A stretch of 15,332 bases of DNA from CAZJDM01 sp964544765 (GTDB taxonomy: Bacteria; Bdellovibrionota_B; Oligoflexia; CAYFLR01): positions 1 to 15,332 of the forward strand of contig CAZJDM010000111.1 of assembly GCA_964544765.1 (NCBI GenBank), read 5' to 3'. How positions within the stretch are numbered: the first letter of the stretch is position 1; the number at the start of each line of letters is the position of its first letter. The notes under the pieces are model-generated. The model was not told the origin of the DNA. It made no database searches and saw only the letters and a list, made by a program, of their open reading frames with translations. A program made the position numbers and the translations under genes. Shown piece by piece: positions 1 through 7,515 of the stretch.

Positions 1-60
1 TTTTGTTAAATCAACCTATTATATTTTTACGAAGTTTACAACTGACCAGCTAAAACAAGA

Positions 61-1125
61 ATGAAGATTTTAAACTATTGGAAATTATCTGAGGCAGAAA
101 GAAAAGGGCTAATTCCTATTAATGGATTCTATCGAATTGGTAATTCTCGATTCTACAAGGATCTTGGTATTATTAATAATAAACGTTATGTGGTTTCTTT
201 TGATAAAAACATTCATGATGTTGAAAAGAATGGGCGGGATGAGGCCATCGACAGGGTTTTGCTGGGCATAAATAAAATCAATATTGATTTAAAAAATGCC
301 AAGAAAGACCGTGAATATAAAGATGTAGAAAAAAATTTACTAGAAATATTAAAGAAAAATAAAGTTACAACTTTTTTTGGATACGAATTATTACCCATAT
401 CTTCAAAACATAAAGTTCAAACCATTGAAATTAAATTAAAATTAAAAAAAGAAGTAATAAGAAAAAAAGCCCAAACAGATGGTTTAATGGTATATATTAC
501 CGATCATACAGAAATGGATGATGATAAGTTATACTTTAAAATGAGTGCCTATGAAATAGTCAAACATTATCAAGATAAATTTGTCGTTGAAAATGCTTTC
601 AGAGAGCTGAAAAGCTTTCTTGAGTTACGCCCAATGTTTGTGAGGTCAGAAGAACATATTAAAGGTCATTTTGATATAACAGTTATGTCTTACTTCATAA
701 ATAATTACATTTACCGCAAGCTAGCGGTTTCTAGGAGAAGTTTGGGAAAATATCTACAAACTCTTATGAAAAAATATTGCAGCGATGTATCAAAAATTCA
801 AAAATACTCAAAAGAGCATAACATCAACTTGAACCAATTATTTGATAAAAAGCGGATCAAATCATTATTAATATCTTCAGAAAAGAATCTCAAATTTTCA
901 GATTCTTTTTATGAGAAAGTCTTGGAATATACTGAGGGGATATCTCTTAGTGAGTTTTATGATAATTTATTAAGTTATGGATCTGTTGCTAAATTAGCAT
1001 CACCTAAAGGTATCGAAATTTATAAACAACAAAAACTAGGAGGACAACTAAAGGAGATTCTAAAAAAGATAGATTTACAAACACTTTCCTTGCCTCAGTC
1101 ACATAAGGCTCTTAGAATTTATTAA
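61..1125 (+). pseudogene. IS1634-type (IS4 superfamily) transposase, C-terminal part
   Basis: This 354-residue frame matches the C-terminal half of an IS1634-group DDE transposase. The diagnostic Y-(2)-R/K-(3)-E-(6)-K signature is present as Y170, K173, E177 and K184, followed by an LELRP segment and a GH at 202-203 typical of the group. E177 is the expected third catalytic acid. The two catalytic aspartates should lie in an N-terminal part of about 150-250 residues, which is missing. The same frame has stops at 7-9 and 43-45 upstream of the ATG, and that ATG has no Shine-Dalgarno sequence. The 5' part is therefore either in another frame to the left of the window (frameshifted copy) or deleted. 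The open frame at 2-64 ends in a stop at 62 and I could not align it to the family. I infer an inactive or programmed-frameshift copy. Family call is confident; the broken state is likely but depends on sequence outside the window. Confidence 0.75.
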
Positions 1126-1428
1126 TAAGATAACAGCTCTAGTTATTTTCATTATTGGATAGGTAAAAGACGGCCTGAATTTTTTAATCCCACCCTAATC
1201 ATTTCAAAGGCTTACGTAAAACATTGCGAAAGATGGGATAGTATACTAAATACAAGCAAGTAAGTAAACAAACGGAAAATATCATATAAAAAAATATTCA
1301 TCCACTTTAAAACTAACCCAAATATATTTATTTAAAGCCTCAATTTCTCGATCTGTTTAGTTGAAGAAATTATTTTGATGTGATACTGGATTTATATCTA
1401 TAGGTAAGTGAAATTAAGGAGATAGATT
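1126..1428. other. Non-coding stretch between transposase and gmd
   Basis: There is no convincing gene in these 303 bases. The right end of the insertion sequence should lie in the first part, but its inverted repeat cannot be identified without the left end. Just after the transposase stop, ATAAC (1130-1134) and GTTAT (1142-1146) can pair across a 7-base loop and are followed by TTTTC, which makes a weak terminator-like hairpin. ATCCCA (1187-1192) and TGGGAT (1234-1239) are inverted copies 41 bases apart, with no assigned role. The last 70 bases hold the probable promoter and the ribosome binding site of gmd. Confidence 0.6.
1361..1404 (+). promoter_or_regulatory. Candidate promoter region of the sugar cluster
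   Basis: Two sigma-70-like pairings are possible. One uses TTGATG (1375-1380) as the -35 and TATAGG (1399-1404) as the -10, with an 18-bp spacer. The other uses TTGAAG (1361-1366) with a weak extended -10 around 1381-1389. Neither is close to consensus in this AT-rich background. The position, directly upstream of the first gene of a ten-gene same-strand run, is the main argument. Confidence 0.3.
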
Positions 1429-2472
1429 TTGAAAACAGCTTTAATAACAGGAATTACTGGTCAGGATGGATCTTATTTAGCTGAATTTTTACTTTCGAAG
1501 GGATATATCGTTCATGGAATTGTACGTCGGGCAAGTAGTTTTAATACTGAACGTATCGATCATATTTTTCATAATACTGATATAAAAGATAGACGATTCT
1601 TTTTACATTATGGTGATCTTTGCGATTCGAGTAATCTAAATCGCATTTTAGAAAAATCTGAACCTGATGAAATTTATAATCTAGGAGCCCAGAGTCATGT
1701 TCAAGTTAGTTTTGAGGTTCCAGAACATACTGCCGATATTGACGCGATCGGTACGTTAAGATTAATTGATGCTATTAAGGAAAAAAAACTAAAAACTCGC
1801 TTTTATCAAGCTTCTACTAGTGAACTGTATGGTAAGGTACAAGAAATCCCTCAAACTGAAAATACTACATTTTATCCACGCAGTCCATATGGAGTTGCCA
1901 AATTATATGCCTATTGGATAGTGAAAAATTATCGTGAAGCTTACAATTTATATGCATGTAACGGAATTTTATTTAATCATGAATCGCCCAGAAGAGGCCG
2001 AACCTTTGTTACTCGTAAAATAACCAGAGCGGCCTGTATGATCAAATTAGGCCTTCAGGATCAGTTGGTACTTGGAAATCTTGATGCTAAGAGAGACTGG
2101 GGTTATGCCAAAGAATATGTAGAAGCTATGTGGATAATGCTTCAGCAGGATGAACCAGAAGATTTTGTTATAGCTTCTGGTGAGACAAATACTGTTAGAA
2201 GGTTAGCCGAGTTAGCGTTTAAGGAACTCGATATAGATGTTGAATGGCAAGGTAAAGGAGTTGATGAAAAAGGCTATTGTAAAAAAACGGGTAAGGAGAT
2301 TGTCGTTGTTAGTCCTCAATACTTTAGACCCGCGGAGGTGGATATATTGGTTGGTGATTGTTCTAAGGCCAAAGAAAAGTTGGGCTGGCAAACCAGAACC
2401 AGTTTTGAAGAACTTATCAGCATAATGGTAAAATCTGATTTTGAGCAGGTTAATAAGGAGTTTAATTTATGA
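1429..2472 (+). CDS. gmd: GDP-mannose 4,6-dehydratase
   Basis: This enzyme converts GDP-D-mannose to GDP-4-dehydro-6-deoxy-D-mannose in the cytoplasm, the first step to GDP-L-fucose and other 6-deoxyhexoses. It is an extended SDR protein of normal length (347 residues). The N-terminal Rossmann fold carries the GxxGxxG motif (GITGQDG, 8-14). Catalytic residues are visible as T130 and E132 in STSELYG and as Y154 and K158 in YGVAK. NHESPRRG (183-190) and RDW (222-224) are family signatures. The start is TTG, chosen because TAAGGAGA at 1415-1422 sits 6-7 bases upstream and the protein begins right at the Rossmann strand. It overlaps fcl by an ATGA, so the two are translationally coupled. GDP-mannose supply genes are not in the window. 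The identification is secure. Confidence 0.96.
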   Translation: MKTALITGITGQDGSYLAEFLLSKGYIVHGIVRRASSFNTERIDHIFHNTDIKDRRFFLHYGDLCDSSNLNRILEKSEPDEIYNLGAQSHVQVSFEVPEHTADIDAIGTLRLIDAIKEKKLKTRFYQASTSELYGKVQEIPQTENTTFYPRSPYGVAKLYAYWIVKNYREAYNLYACNGILFNHESPRRGRTFVTRKITRAACMIKLGLQDQLVLGNLDAKRDWGYAKEYVEAMWIMLQQDEPEDFVIASGETNTVRRLAELAFKELDIDVEWQGKGVDEKGYCKKTGKEIVVVSPQYFRPAEVDILVGDCSKAKEKLGWQTRTSFEELISIMVKSDFEQVNKEFNL

Positions 2473-3419
2473 TTAATACAGATAGATCTTTTTGGTCCTC
2501 TAAGAAAGTAGTGGTAACCGGTGGAGCTGGATTTTTGGGCTCATATGTTTTAGCTAAATTGAAAGAACGAGGATGTGATAAAATATTTGTTCCTTTAGTT
2601 GAGGAGTATGATCTGGTTAAAGAGAGAGATATAATCCGATTATATGAAAATCATCAGCCAGATATCGTTATTCATCTAGCGGCGGTTGTGGGAGGAATTG
2701 GCGCTAATCAAGTTAATCCAGGTAAATATTTTTACGAAAATCTGATGATGGGTGTTCAATTGATGCACCAAGGATATCTAAATAAAATTGAGAAATTCGT
2801 AGCCATAGGCACTATTTGCGCCTATCCTAAATTTTGTCCCGTACCTTTTAAAGAAGAAGACATTTGGAACGGATACCCAGAAGAAACCAACGCACCGTAT
2901 GGGCAGGCTAAAAAAATGATGTTAGTGCAATCTCTTGCTTATCGTGAGCAATATGATTTTAATTCTATTTTCTTATTACCGGTCAATTTATATGGACCAA
3001 GGGATAATTTTGATCCTCAGAGTAGTCATGTGATCCCTGCTTTAATAAAGAAATTTGTTGAAGCTGTTGAAGAAAAAAAGCCGTATGTGGAGGTTTGGGG
3101 GGATGGATCACCTACTCGTGAATTTTTATATGCTGATGATGCCGCAGAAGGAATTTTACTAGGTACTGAATATTATAATAAATCTGAGCCTGTCAATTTG
3201 GGAACAGGGTTTGAAATATCCATCAAGGATCTGGTTACTTTAATTGGACAGAAATGTGACTATCATGGTGAAATCAAATGGCTCACTGATAAACCAAATG
3301 GACAACCCAAAAGAAGGCTCTGTACTCAAAAGGCAGAAAAAGAATTTGGTTTTCAGGCTAAAGTAACTTTTGAAGAGGGAATTGAAAATACTATCGGGTG
3401 GTATTTAAAGAATAGATAG
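2469..3419 (+). CDS. fcl: GDP-L-fucose synthase (GDP-4-keto-6-deoxymannose epimerase/reductase)
   Basis: This is a bifunctional SDR enzyme that epimerises C3 and C5 of the gmd product and reduces C4 with NADPH, giving GDP-L-fucose. The Rossmann motif is GGAGFLG (18-24). The active site can be read as C117 in the loop GTICAYP (114-120), Y144 and K148 in YGQAK, and H187 in SSHVIP. In the E. coli enzyme the loop reads GSSC, so the catalytic serine position is threonine here (T115). This variant occurs in a recognisable subfamily, together with the WNGYPEETNAPYG stretch at 133-145. Length (316) is normal. AAGGAG at 2455-2460 lies 8 bases before the ATG, inside the end of gmd. With gmd it completes the GDP-fucose route. 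Some subfamily members may make related GDP-6-deoxysugars, so the exact product is inferred. Confidence 0.92.
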   Translation: MINTDRSFWSSKKVVVTGGAGFLGSYVLAKLKERGCDKIFVPLVEEYDLVKERDIIRLYENHQPDIVIHLAAVVGGIGANQVNPGKYFYENLMMGVQLMHQGYLNKIEKFVAIGTICAYPKFCPVPFKEEDIWNGYPEETNAPYGQAKKMMLVQSLAYREQYDFNSIFLLPVNLYGPRDNFDPQSSHVIPALIKKFVEAVEEKKPYVEVWGDGSPTREFLYADDAAEGILLGTEYYNKSEPVNLGTGFEISIKDLVTLIGQKCDYHGEIKWLTDKPNGQPKRRLCTQKAEKEFGFQAKVTFEEGIENTIGWYLKNR

Positions 3420-3458
3420 AAAAAATAAAATTTTTTGAAGTTATAAATTAAATACGAG

Positions 3459-3473
3459 GTGCGAGACCCGCAC
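3459..3473. repeat. Short GC-rich inverted repeat between fcl and rfbC
   Basis: GTGCG and CGCAC can form a 5-bp stem with a 5-base loop in the 104-bp gap after fcl. It stands out as the only GC-rich patch in an AT-rich leader. A second weak pair, TTTGA (3475-3479) and TCAAA (3487-3491), follows at once. There is no T-run after either stem, so a normal intrinsic terminator is unlikely. A small leader structure or an operator are alternatives. Confidence 0.3.
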
Positions 3474-3523
3474 ATTTGATCATGTTTCAAAGTAGTAGGA
3501 AGGAAAATTAGGAAGGGAAAAAA

Positions 3524-4072
3524 GTGCCGTTTAAATTTAATCAAACAGATGTTTTGGATTTAAGGATTATAGAACCTCAAGTTTTTAGTGATGCTAGGGG
3601 TTTCTTTCTTGAATCATATAAGTATTCTGATTTTCAGAATCAAGGTATTGAAGAAAATTTTAAGCAGGATAATCATTCTTTTTCAACCAAAGGAGTGCTT
3701 AGAGGTTTACATTTTCAAGTAGCTCCCAAATCTCAAGCTAAATTGGTAAGGGTGGTTAAAGGTAGCGCCTGGGATGTAGCCGTTGATTTGCGAAAAGATT
3801 CTCCTACTTTTCTTAAATGGTATGGTCTGGAATTAAGCGCCCAAAATAATATAATGATTTATATTCCCGAGGGCTTTGCCCATGGGTTTGTGTCTCTTAC
3901 CGAAGAAGTGCATTTGCTTTACAAATGTACTGAAGAATATGATTCAACTTTGGATAAGGGTATCATCTGGAACGATCCGGATATAGGGATTGAATGGCCG
4001 ATTTCGTACCCTTTATTATCGAATAAAGATAAAGATTTGCCTACATTGAGAGATGTAAATCTTATTGATTAG
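3524..4072 (+). CDS. rfbC: dTDP-4-dehydrorhamnose 3,5-epimerase
   Basis: This cytoplasmic cupin-fold enzyme epimerises C3 and C5 of dTDP-4-dehydro-6-deoxyglucose, the third step of dTDP-L-rhamnose synthesis. At 182 residues it has the usual RmlC length. Family signatures in order are ARGFFLES (24-31), RGLHFQ (60-65) with the catalytic base H63, K73 and R76 in the AKLVRV strand, IPEGFAHGF (114-122) and LYKCT (132-136) with Y133 as the likely acid. The start is GTG, supported by AGGAAGGG at 3510-3517 six bases upstream and by the family N-terminus. It lies 104 bp after fcl and 57 bp before rfbD, its pathway partner. rfbA and rfbB, needed to supply its substrate, are absent from the window and must be elsewhere if the pathway works. 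Confidence 0.95.
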   Translation: MPFKFNQTDVLDLRIIEPQVFSDARGFFLESYKYSDFQNQGIEENFKQDNHSFSTKGVLRGLHFQVAPKSQAKLVRVVKGSAWDVAVDLRKDSPTFLKWYGLELSAQNNIMIYIPEGFAHGFVSLTEEVHLLYKCTEEYDSTLDKGIIWNDPDIGIEWPISYPLLSNKDKDLPTLRDVNLID

Positions 4073-4129
4073 ATTGCACTGAAATTGAACTTTATCAGCG
4101 CACAATTTAATCTTATATAGGAACTATTC

Positions 4130-5128
4130 ATGATCTGGTTAATTGGTAGTCAAGGCATGCTAGGTAATGATGTTGGATTATTGCTGAAACAATCATCGCA
4201 ACCTTTTATTGGCACTGATTTGGAGGTTGATATTACTGATTTTGCCGCCTTAGAATCATTTGTTGATGATCATAATGTTAATGGTCAAAATGTTAGTTCT
4301 CATGATGTTAATGGCTATAAAGTCGATGATGATGAGGTTGATAATAAAGCTAATGGCAAGATTAGTGATTGTAATATAGATTGGATAATTAATTGTTCAG
4401 CGTATACTAATGTTGATGGAGCTGAGGATCAAGAGGAGCTAGCTTTTAAGGTTAATGCTTTGGGTGTAAAAAATTTGGCTCTTTTAGCAAAAAAAATGAA
4501 TGTACGATTGATCCACATTTCAACCGACTATGTTTTTAACGGAAGGCAAGGGGATTATTCTGAGGAGGATCAAACTGATCCCATAGGTGTATATGGAAAA
4601 AGTAAGTTAAAAGGAGAGCAGCACATTCGAGAAATATGTGATCGGTATTTTATAATTCGCACCGCCTGGCTCTATGGTAAAAATGGACCTAATTTTGTTA
4701 AAACCATGCTGAGATTGTTTAAAGAAAAAGAAATGATAAATGTCGTTCAAGATCAGATAGGGACGCCCACTTACACTAAGGACCTGGCCAAAACAATATT
4801 GAGTATTATTGCAAGTTCAAGTGATATTGAAAAATCGAGTATTATTGATAAAGATAATAATTGTTATGGAATTTATCACTATACGAATTTAGGTAAAACT
4901 TCCTGGTTTTATTTTGCTAATGAGGTTTATCAGCAAGCTAGATTGTTGGGTCTAATAGAAAAAGAGGTAAAGATTAATCCGATTTCTACTGATAAATATC
5001 CAACTAGGGCGGTTAGACCTCAGAATTCTTATTTGTTAAAAGACAAAATTATAGAGAAGTTTAATTTATCCATTCCATCATGGCAGAATTCTTTACAGGA
5101 GTTTTTGGGTGAGTTTAAAAATCAATAA
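4130..5128 (+). CDS. rfbD: dTDP-4-dehydrorhamnose reductase with an internal repeat insertion
   Basis: This reductase carries out the last step to dTDP-L-rhamnose, reducing the 4-keto group with NAD(P)H. It is an SDR protein. The N-terminal motif GSQGMLG (6-12) binds the cofactor, NCSAYTNVDGAED (88-100) is an RmlD signature, and STDYVFNG (131-138) with Y155 and K159 in YGKSK forms the catalytic set. At 332 residues it is longer than the usual 280-300. The surplus is at about 46-82, between VDITDF and the IDWIINC strand, where the family normally has a few residues. Here it has a low-complexity stretch rich in Asn, Asp, Val and Gly built from 10-residue units (see the repeat entry). A second loose loop, SSSDIEKSSIIDKDNN (229-244), is also long. 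The frame is intact, so the enzyme is probably functional. The 3' end overlaps the next gene by 20 bp. Confidence 0.92.
   Translation: MIWLIGSQGMLGNDVGLLLKQSSQPFIGTDLEVDITDFAALESFVDDHNVNGQNVSSHDVNGYKVDDDEVDNKANGKISDCNIDWIINCSAYTNVDGAEDQEELAFKVNALGVKNLALLAKKMNVRLIHISTDYVFNGRQGDYSEEDQTDPIGVYGKSKLKGEQHIREICDRYFIIRTAWLYGKNGPNFVKTMLRLFKEKEMINVVQDQIGTPTYTKDLAKTILSIIASSSDIEKSSIIDKDNNCYGIYHYTNLGKTSWFYFANEVYQQARLLGLIEKEVKINPISTDKYPTRAVRPQNSYLLKDKIIEKFNLSIPSWQNSLQEFLGEFKNQ
4271..4360 (+). repeat. Degenerate 30-bp tandem repeat inside rfbD
   Basis: Three successive 30-bp units start at 4271, 4301 and 4331 and encode HNVNGQNVSS, HDVNGYKVDD and DEVDNKANGK. The first two are clearly related (H-N/D-V-N-G-x-x-V-x-x); the third is faint. 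The unit is a multiple of three, so copy number could change without breaking the frame. It falls in a surface loop between a strand and helix of the Rossmann domain, where RmlD proteins are normally short. Confidence 0.65.
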
Positions 5129-6344
5129 AGAGTATGATGTTTCAATTATTGTAGTGAATTATAATGGTAAGAACCATTTAGAAAGATTTTTCGATTCTAT
5201 TTTGGCCTTAGATACAAAAGGACCTTCCTTTGAAGTGGTATTTGTGGATAACAAATCTACTGATGATTCCTTAGCTTTTGTAGAAGAAAGATTTCGTTCT
5301 TCTTTTCAAAATAATTTAAAAGTAATAAAAGCTCCTAAAAATCTAGGTTTTGCGGCGGGTAATAATCTTGGAGTAAAACATTCTGCAGGTAAATATATTG
5401 TCTTTCTCAATAATGATACTATACTGCACTCTCTTTGGTTGAAACAACTTTACGATACTATTATTAATTCAGGAGCAGGTATTGTTAATTCTAAACTGGT
5501 TTTTAGTTATGATTTCTTAAAACTGCAAATTGTAACCAGAGATAGGATGGTTCTGGATAATAAGGTCTCGTTAAATGGGGATTCTTATCTCATTGATAAT
5601 AAGTTTTGTAAGAATGTTGTTTATGAGAATGATAAGATTTTGTGTTTTGGTAATTCCTATTTTTATGTTCCCATTACTCATCCTGGTCAAAAATTCTGTT
5701 TGGATCTTAATTTTATCGAACTAAATGAAAGTGAAGATAAGGTCAGGAGCGGAGGTAAAGAATTTATCAGTAGTAGTAGTAATAGTAGTAATGGTCATAT
5801 TAAACTTGATTTTACCGCTGATGAGGTAGTAAAAAATCAAGTTACTTTAATTCAAAACGCTGGTTCCGATGTAAATGCTGATTATAGCGGTTATGATATT
5901 GGTTTTTGTGAGGAAGATATTGGTCAGTATGAAGAAAGTAGAGAAATAAATAGTGCTTGTGGCGCTTCAATGATTCTAAAAAAAGATGATTTTCTACAAG
6001 TAGGAGGATTCGATCAGCGATTTTTTATGTATTATGAAGATACTGACCTATCGTTTAGAATTAGATCTTTGGGAAAAAAGTTAATTTATTGCCCCAGTTC
6101 CATTGTTCGTCATGTTCATGCGGCATCTAGTAAGGAATGGTCGCCTTTTTTCCTTTATCATGTAACTAAAAATCGCCTTATTTTTATTTTAAAAAATTTT
6201 GGCATCAAGGTATTTTTTAAGCAATTGCTAGATATTATTGTTAATTCCAAGTTAAAAAGCTCTGTTTTAAATAAAGCTCTTATATCTACCCTTGCATCCA
6301 GTAGTAGAATTATTTTACAAAAAGTGGCAAAAAGAGTAGGGTAA
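5109..6344 (+). CDS. GT2 glycosyltransferase, rhamnosyltransferase-like (COG1216)
   Basis: This is a GT-A fold family 2 transferase that probably adds a sugar to the growing glycan at the cytoplasmic membrane face. VSIIVVNYNG (11-20), DNKSTDDS (47-54) and the metal-binding FLNND (99-103) define the N-terminal half. CGASMI (284-289), GGFDQRFFMYYEDTDLSFR (299-317) with the ED pair, and HVHAASSKEWSPFF (335-348) define the second half. Between them, 130-283, lies an insertion larger than in small COG1216 enzymes. Its end (VTLIQNAG and GQYEES) resembles a longer known subfamily, so most of it is probably native. A Ser/Asn run at 221-229 sits inside it. The GTG start is supported by AGGAG (5097-5101) 7 bases upstream. 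Overlap with rfbD suggests, without proving, that dTDP-L-rhamnose is its donor. No strong membrane span is seen. Confidence 0.85.
   Translation: MSLKINKEYDVSIIVVNYNGKNHLERFFDSILALDTKGPSFEVVFVDNKSTDDSLAFVEERFRSSFQNNLKVIKAPKNLGFAAGNNLGVKHSAGKYIVFLNNDTILHSLWLKQLYDTIINSGAGIVNSKLVFSYDFLKLQIVTRDRMVLDNKVSLNGDSYLIDNKFCKNVVYENDKILCFGNSYFYVPITHPGQKFCLDLNFIELNESEDKVRSGGKEFISSSSNSSNGHIKLDFTADEVVKNQVTLIQNAGSDVNADYSGYDIGFCEEDIGQYEESREINSACGASMILKKDDFLQVGGFDQRFFMYYEDTDLSFRIRSLGKKLIYCPSSIVRHVHAASSKEWSPFFLYHVTKNRLIFILKNFGIKVFFKQLLDIIVNSKLKSSVLNKALISTLASSSRIILQKVAKRVG
5769..5792 (+). repeat. AGT trinucleotide repeat inside the GT2 gene
   Basis: The run is (AGT)4-AAT-(AGT)2-AAT in frame, encoding SSSSNSSN at residues 221-228. 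It lies in the variable middle region of the glycosyltransferase, away from the recognised catalytic motifs. Slippage here would change length without shifting the frame. Confidence 0.6.
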
Positions 6345-6345
6345 T

Positions 6346-6358
6346 CTTCTTTGAGAAG
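6346..6358 (+). terminator. Weak hairpin just after the first GT2 stop codon
   Basis: CTTCT and AGAAG can pair with a 3-base loop and are followed by TTTATCC. The stem is only 5 bp and the T-run is short, so at best it is a partial terminator. The 123-135 bp gap that follows is the longest within the plus-strand cluster and might hold a secondary promoter, but I see no good -10/-35 pair. Confidence 0.2.
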
Positions 6359-6446
6359 TTTATCCTTATAGGTATAACTTACTAGCAGGATCAAATAATG
6401 ATTTTGAAGAATTACTTTTTAATATTAGATAACAGTGAAGTTAAAT

Positions 6447-6466
6447 CATAATAAAGCATAATAAAG
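6447..6466 (+). repeat. Exact 10-bp tandem duplication at a ribosome binding site
   Basis: CATAATAAAG occurs twice back to back, immediately before GTTG. The second copy provides the only purine-rich AAAGG (6463-6467) upstream of the next GT2 gene, so the duplication sits at or next to its ribosome binding site. Ten bases is close to one helical turn. It may be a simple slippage product or a small regulatory site. Confidence 0.55.
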
Positions 6467-6479
6467 GTTGAAATATACA

Positions 6480-7460
6480 ATGTCTAAAAAGTTAATTATT
6501 CAAGTTCCCTGTTATAATGAAGCCGAAACTTTAGCTATTGCACTTTCCGCCTTACCTCGTGAGGTAGAGGGAATAGATAAAGTGGAATGGCTAATCATCG
6601 ATGATGGTAGTAAAGATAAAACAGTTGAAGTAGCAAAAGAACAAGGAGTGGACCATATTGTTAGTTTTCCGCATAATCAAGGATTGGCTAAAGGATTTAT
6701 TGCCGGGTTAGACGCTTGTTTGAAATTAGGTGCTGATATAATTGTTAACACTGATGCCGATAATCAATATAACGCCAAAGATATTCCTAGGTTAGTTAAA
6801 CCAATTTTAGAAAAGAAAGCAGAAATGGTTATTGGAGCCAGACCAATCGAAACTATCAAAAGTTTTTCCCTTATTAAGAAATTATTACAAAAATTAGGTA
6901 GTTTTGTCGTTCGCAAAGCCAGCAAGACCAGCATACCAGACGCCCCTAGTGGCTTCAGAGCCATCAATAAAGAAGCTGCTATGCAGCTAAATGTATTTAA
7001 TAACTATACCTATACTTTAGAAACAATTATTCAGGCTGGGCAAAAGAATATGGCTATTATGTCAATTCCGATAGGTGTTAATGATGATCTTCGACCGTCA
7101 CGTTTGGTTCGAAGTATACCGTCCTATGTACAGCGCTCGATCTTTACTATTGTGCGAATATTTGTTGTGTATAGACCCTTTCGTTTTTTTATGTCTTTAG
7201 CTATTGTTTTCTTTATTGCTGGGTTTTGTATTGGTTTAAGGTTTTTGTATTTTTATTTTACCCAAGGTGGGTATGCAGGTAATACCCAATCGTTGATATT
7301 ATCCAGTATTCTTCTAGGAGCCAGCTTTCAAATGGTATTTGCCGCTTTCCTATCTGATTTATTGTCCGTTAATCGAGTTTTATTAGAAAAGGTACAATAT
7401 AAATTAAGATCTCTAGAAATCAAAAATGTTAATCAGAATCTTAGTAAAGAAAAGGGTTAA
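6480..7460 (+). CDS. GT2 glycosyltransferase, polyprenyl-phosphate sugar transferase-like, with two membrane spans
   Basis: This is a DPM1/GtrB-like GT2 enzyme, the kind that moves a sugar from a nucleotide donor to a polyprenyl phosphate or lipid-linked glycan. In the 326-residue frame, VPCYNEAETL (9-18) and IIDDGSKDKT (39-48) bind the nucleotide, and TDADNQY (91-97) is the DxD metal site. DAPSGFRAI (154-162) is the acceptor-loop signature. Two hydrophobic spans at about 237-258 and 270-293 anchor it in the membrane. I chose ATG at 6480 over the in-frame TTG at 6468 because the TTG abuts the AAAGG site with no spacing, while the ATG is 12 bases from it and begins just before the first strand. 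Donor and acceptor cannot be told from sequence. Confidence 0.85.
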   Translation: MSKKLIIQVPCYNEAETLAIALSALPREVEGIDKVEWLIIDDGSKDKTVEVAKEQGVDHIVSFPHNQGLAKGFIAGLDACLKLGADIIVNTDADNQYNAKDIPRLVKPILEKKAEMVIGARPIETIKSFSLIKKLLQKLGSFVVRKASKTSIPDAPSGFRAINKEAAMQLNVFNNYTYTLETIIQAGQKNMAIMSIPIGVNDDLRPSRLVRSIPSYVQRSIFTIVRIFVVYRPFRFFMSLAIVFFIAGFCIGLRFLYFYFTQGGYAGNTQSLILSSILLGASFQMVFAAFLSDLLSVNRVLLEKVQYKLRSLEIKNVNQNLSKEKG

Positions 7461-7475
7461 TTATCAGTAATTTTC

Positions 7476-7509
7476 ACGAGATAATAACTAGATATGACGA
7501 GATAATAAC
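7476..7509 (+). repeat. 13-bp direct repeat in the leader of the DUF354 gene
   Basis: ACGAGATAATAAC occurs exactly at 7476-7488 and 7497-7509, with a 21-bp start-to-start distance, about two helical turns. The second copy ends 6 bases before the ATG of the next gene and fills the place where a Shine-Dalgarno sequence would be; none is visible there. It could be a paired protein-binding site, a translational control element or a recent local duplication. Confidence 0.6.
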
Positions 7510-7515
7510 GATGTT

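Noticed and set aside
1187..1239. ATCCCA/TGGGAT inverted pair as the ends of a small mobile element
   Set aside because: Only six bases, with no flanking target duplication seen and no internal structure; not enough to call.
1361..6409. TTGAAG near several gene starts (1361, 3435, 6404) as a shared -35 or regulator site
   Set aside because: The hexamer is frequent in AT-rich DNA and in coding regions here, and no consistent -10 follows at a fixed distance.
6468..6479. TTG at 6468 as the start of the second GT2 gene
   Set aside because: It directly abuts the AAAGG tract with no spacing, and the four added residues precede the normal family N-terminus; ATG at 6480 fits better.
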